Origin: Pseudomonadota bacterium
Lineage (GTDB): Bacteria > Pseudomonadota > Alphaproteobacteria > Sphingomonadales > Sphingomonadaceae
Reading direction: 5' to 3'
Assembly (NCBI GenBank): GCA_023390415.1
Contig: JAEWCW010000051.1
Location: 1-6,946 of the forward strand
DNA length: 6,946 bases
Every line of letters starts with the position of its first letter. Positions within the stretch are counted from its first letter, which is position 1. The translations under genes and the position numbers were made by a program. A model generated the notes under the pieces. That model made no database searches and was not told where the DNA came from. It saw only the letters and a program-made list of their open reading frames with translations. This document shows positions 5,584-6,946 of this stretch, piece after piece.

Positions 5584-6540
5584 ATGAGTCTGCCCCCAAT
5601 CCTCCGGCGCCTGCGCCTTCCCGCGATCGGCGCCCCGCTCTTCATCGTGTCCAACCCCGATCTGGTCATCGCTCAGTGCAAGGCGGGGATCGTCGGCTCC
5701 TTCCCGGCGCTGAACGCCCGGCCGCAGTCGATGCTCGACGAATGGATCCACCGTATCACCGAGGAGCTCGCCGCCTGGGACCGTGACCATCCGGACACGC
5801 CCTCGGCGCCGTTCGCGGTCAACCAGATCGTCCACCGCTCCAACGACCGGCTCGAGCAGGACATGGCGACCTGCGCCAAGTGGAAGGTGCCGATCGTGAT
5901 CACCTCCTTGGGCGCCATCGCCGAGGTCAATCAGGGCGTGCATTCATGGGGCGGCATCACGCTCCACGACATCATCCACGATCGCTTCGCCCGGAAGGCG
6001 GTGGAAAAAGGCGCTGACGGCTTGATCGCCGTTTCGGCCGGCGCCGGCGGCCATGCCGGAACGCTGTCGCCCTTCGCTCTGGTCCAGGAGATCCGCCAGT
6101 GGTTCGACGGGCCGCTCTGCCTCTCCGGCTCGATCGCCACCGGGAGCGCCATCCTCGCAGCCCAGGCGATGGGCGCCGATCTCGCCTATATCGGCTCCCC
6201 CTTCATCGCGACCCATGAGGCCCATGCGGTGCCCGAGTACAAGCAGGGCATCGTCGAGGGCCGCGCGGCGGACATCGTCTATTCCTCCTATTTCACCGGT
6301 GTTCACGGCAATTATCTGCGCGCCTCGATCGAGGCTGCGGGCATGGACCCCGCCAACCTCCCCGAGGGCGACCTCAAGACCATGGACTTCACCGGCGGCT
6401 CCAGCGCCAAGAAGGCGTGGCGCGACATCTGGGGCTCGGGCCAGGGGATCGGCGCCATCGATCGGGTCCAGGGTGCCGGCGACTATGTCGCCCAGCTCGC
6501 CCGCGAATATGCGGACGCGCGGGAGCGGCTGGCGCTCTAG
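5584..6540 (+). CDS. Nitronate monooxygenase (2-nitropropane dioxygenase family), FMN-dependent
   Basis: Cytoplasmic FMN enzyme of 318 residues, a usual length for the family. Members oxidise alkyl nitronates, such as propionate 3-nitronate, to carbonyl compounds and nitrite with O2, which is commonly a detoxification role; the true substrate here is unknown. It is a single TIM barrel. The N-terminus has the family pattern APLFIVSNPDLVIAQ and GSFPALNAR. The flavin-site and catalytic segment SAGAGGHAG carries His157, at the position of the family's conserved catalytic histidine. The phosphate-binding strands GSIATG (182-187) and YIGSPFIATHEA follow. ATG 5584 is the only sensible start, but no Shine-Dalgarno sequence is visible before it. 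An out-of-frame ATG at 5573 encodes only MAAQ and stops in the overlapping ATGA. The gene ends 4 bases into the convergent thioesterase gene. The family call is firm; the substrate is not. Confidence 0.92.
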   Translation: MSLPPILRRLRLPAIGAPLFIVSNPDLVIAQCKAGIVGSFPALNARPQSMLDEWIHRITEELAAWDRDHPDTPSAPFAVNQIVHRSNDRLEQDMATCAKWKVPIVITSLGAIAEVNQGVHSWGGITLHDIIHDRFARKAVEKGADGLIAVSAGAGGHAGTLSPFALVQEIRQWFDGPLCLSGSIATGSAILAAQAMGADLAYIGSPFIATHEAHAVPEYKQGIVEGRAADIVYSSYFTGVHGNYLRASIEAAGMDPANLPEGDLKTMDFTGGSSAKKAWRDIWGSGQGIGAIDRVQGAGDYVAQLAREYADARERLAL

Positions 6541-6946
6541 CCGAGCAGGCTCGCCAGCTTCTCGCGCCAGTCGCCTGGCAGCGGCTTCGGGCGGCGCGTG
6601 GCGCGGTCGACATAGACGTGGGTGAAATGGCCTTCCGCGCTCGCCTCCTCGGCGTCCGCGGCGAAGGCGCCGAGCCGATAGCGGACGCTCGACGTGCCGA
6701 CATGCTCCACCGCGAGGCCGATCTCCACGGCCTGTGGGAAGGCAAGCGGGCTGGCGTAGCGGCAGCCGGTCTCGACGACGAGGCCGATCGGGTCGCCTTT
6801 CTCGAGGTCGAGCAGCCCCGCCTCGATCAGCCAGGCGTTCACCGCCGTGTCGAACCAGCCATAATAGACGATGTTGTTGACGTGGCCGTATTGGTCGTTG
6901 TCCGCCCAGCGCGTCGCGATCTCGCGCCAGGCGCGGTAGCTGCCCC
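6537..6946 (-). CDS. 4HBT-type acyl-CoA thioesterase, 5' end outside the window (partial)
   Basis: Hot-dog-fold thioesterase of the 4-hydroxybenzoyl-CoA/YbgC type, which would hydrolyse acyl-CoA thioesters in the cytoplasm; the acyl substrate is not readable. The visible part is 135 residues and reads in from the right edge without a start codon. An internal GTG at 6842 is not the start, because the most conserved part of the family lies upstream of it. That signature is RWADNDQYGHVNNIVYYGWF (6802-6906), which holds the conserved Asp of the active-site loop and the GHVNN helix start. Downstream VVETGCRYASPLAFPQAVEI and GHFTHVYVD match the hot-dog sheet strands. Family members usually have about 130-160 residues, so probably only a few to some 20 residues are missing. 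Its TAG stop overlaps the stop of the convergent nitronate monooxygenase gene. Confidence 0.88.
   Translation of the reverse strand, partial: GSYRAWREIATRWADNDQYGHVNNIVYYGWFDTAVNAWLIEAGLLDLEKGDPIGLVVETGCRYASPLAFPQAVEIGLAVEHVGTSSVRYRLGAFAADAEEASAEGHFTHVYVDRATRRPKPLPGDWREKLASLLG

Noticed and set aside
2881..5943. 1020-residue open frame on the minus strand, antisense to the RTX protease
   Set aside because: It is aligned codon-for-codon with the protease and exists because GC-rich codons rarely give antisense stops. Its product is a repetitive, acidic, domain-free sequence, while the plus strand has a full domain set, ribosome binding site and terminator.
6840..6842. GTG at 6842 as the thioesterase start, giving a 101-residue protein
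   Set aside because: The reading frame continues upstream to the window edge through the best conserved thioesterase signature, so the gene is cut by the edge and not short.

Overview
The window looks like ordinary chromosomal DNA from a GC-rich alphaproteobacterium, most likely a sphingomonad. That placement is an inference. It rests on the roughly two-thirds G+C content, the very strong GC preference at third codon positions, and the mix of genes: an exported M28 peptidase, a serralysin-like RTX protease, an FMN nitronate monooxygenase and a hot-dog thioesterase. Nothing suggests a plasmid, phage or insertion sequence. I see no CRISPR array, transposase or integrase.

Layout from left to right. 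A class II tRNA-Leu(UAG) lies on the minus strand (13-97) with a plausible promoter at 119-146. Divergent from it is a secreted M28 zinc aminopeptidase with a PA-type insert (199-1767, plus). It converges on an OmpR/PhoB-family response regulator (1908-2624, minus) across a 140-base gap holding three inverted repeats but no textbook terminator. The regulator diverges from a large type I-secreted metalloprotease (2953-5490, plus) across a comparatively AT-rich 328-base region. That region holds a candidate EcfG-like stress promoter, a weaker sigma-70-like promoter and a palindromic operator candidate. A strong intrinsic terminator (5515-5551) closes the protease gene. A nitronate monooxygenase gene (5584-6540, plus) starts 33 bases later, probably from its own promoter and possibly as a leaderless mRNA. 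It ends tail to tail with a 4HBT-family thioesterase gene (6537-beyond 6946, minus); the two stop codons share one CTAG.

How the genes relate. Two proteins are built for export by different routes: the M28 peptidase by a Sec signal peptide, and the RTX protease by a C-terminal type I signal. Together they suggest extracellular or periplasmic protein breakdown. The response regulator sits between them without a histidine kinase and faces the protease upstream region, so control of the protease is possible but unproven. No type I transporter genes are present, so export of the RTX protease must rely on genes elsewhere. The nitronate monooxygenase and the thioesterase look like housekeeping or detoxification enzymes unrelated to the proteases.

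I did not find a clearly new biological system. The most unusual points are in the RTX protease: an N-terminal CxxC pair that are its only cysteines, a PPC-type domain placed before the catalytic domain, and a duplicated C-terminal RTX/M10_C module.
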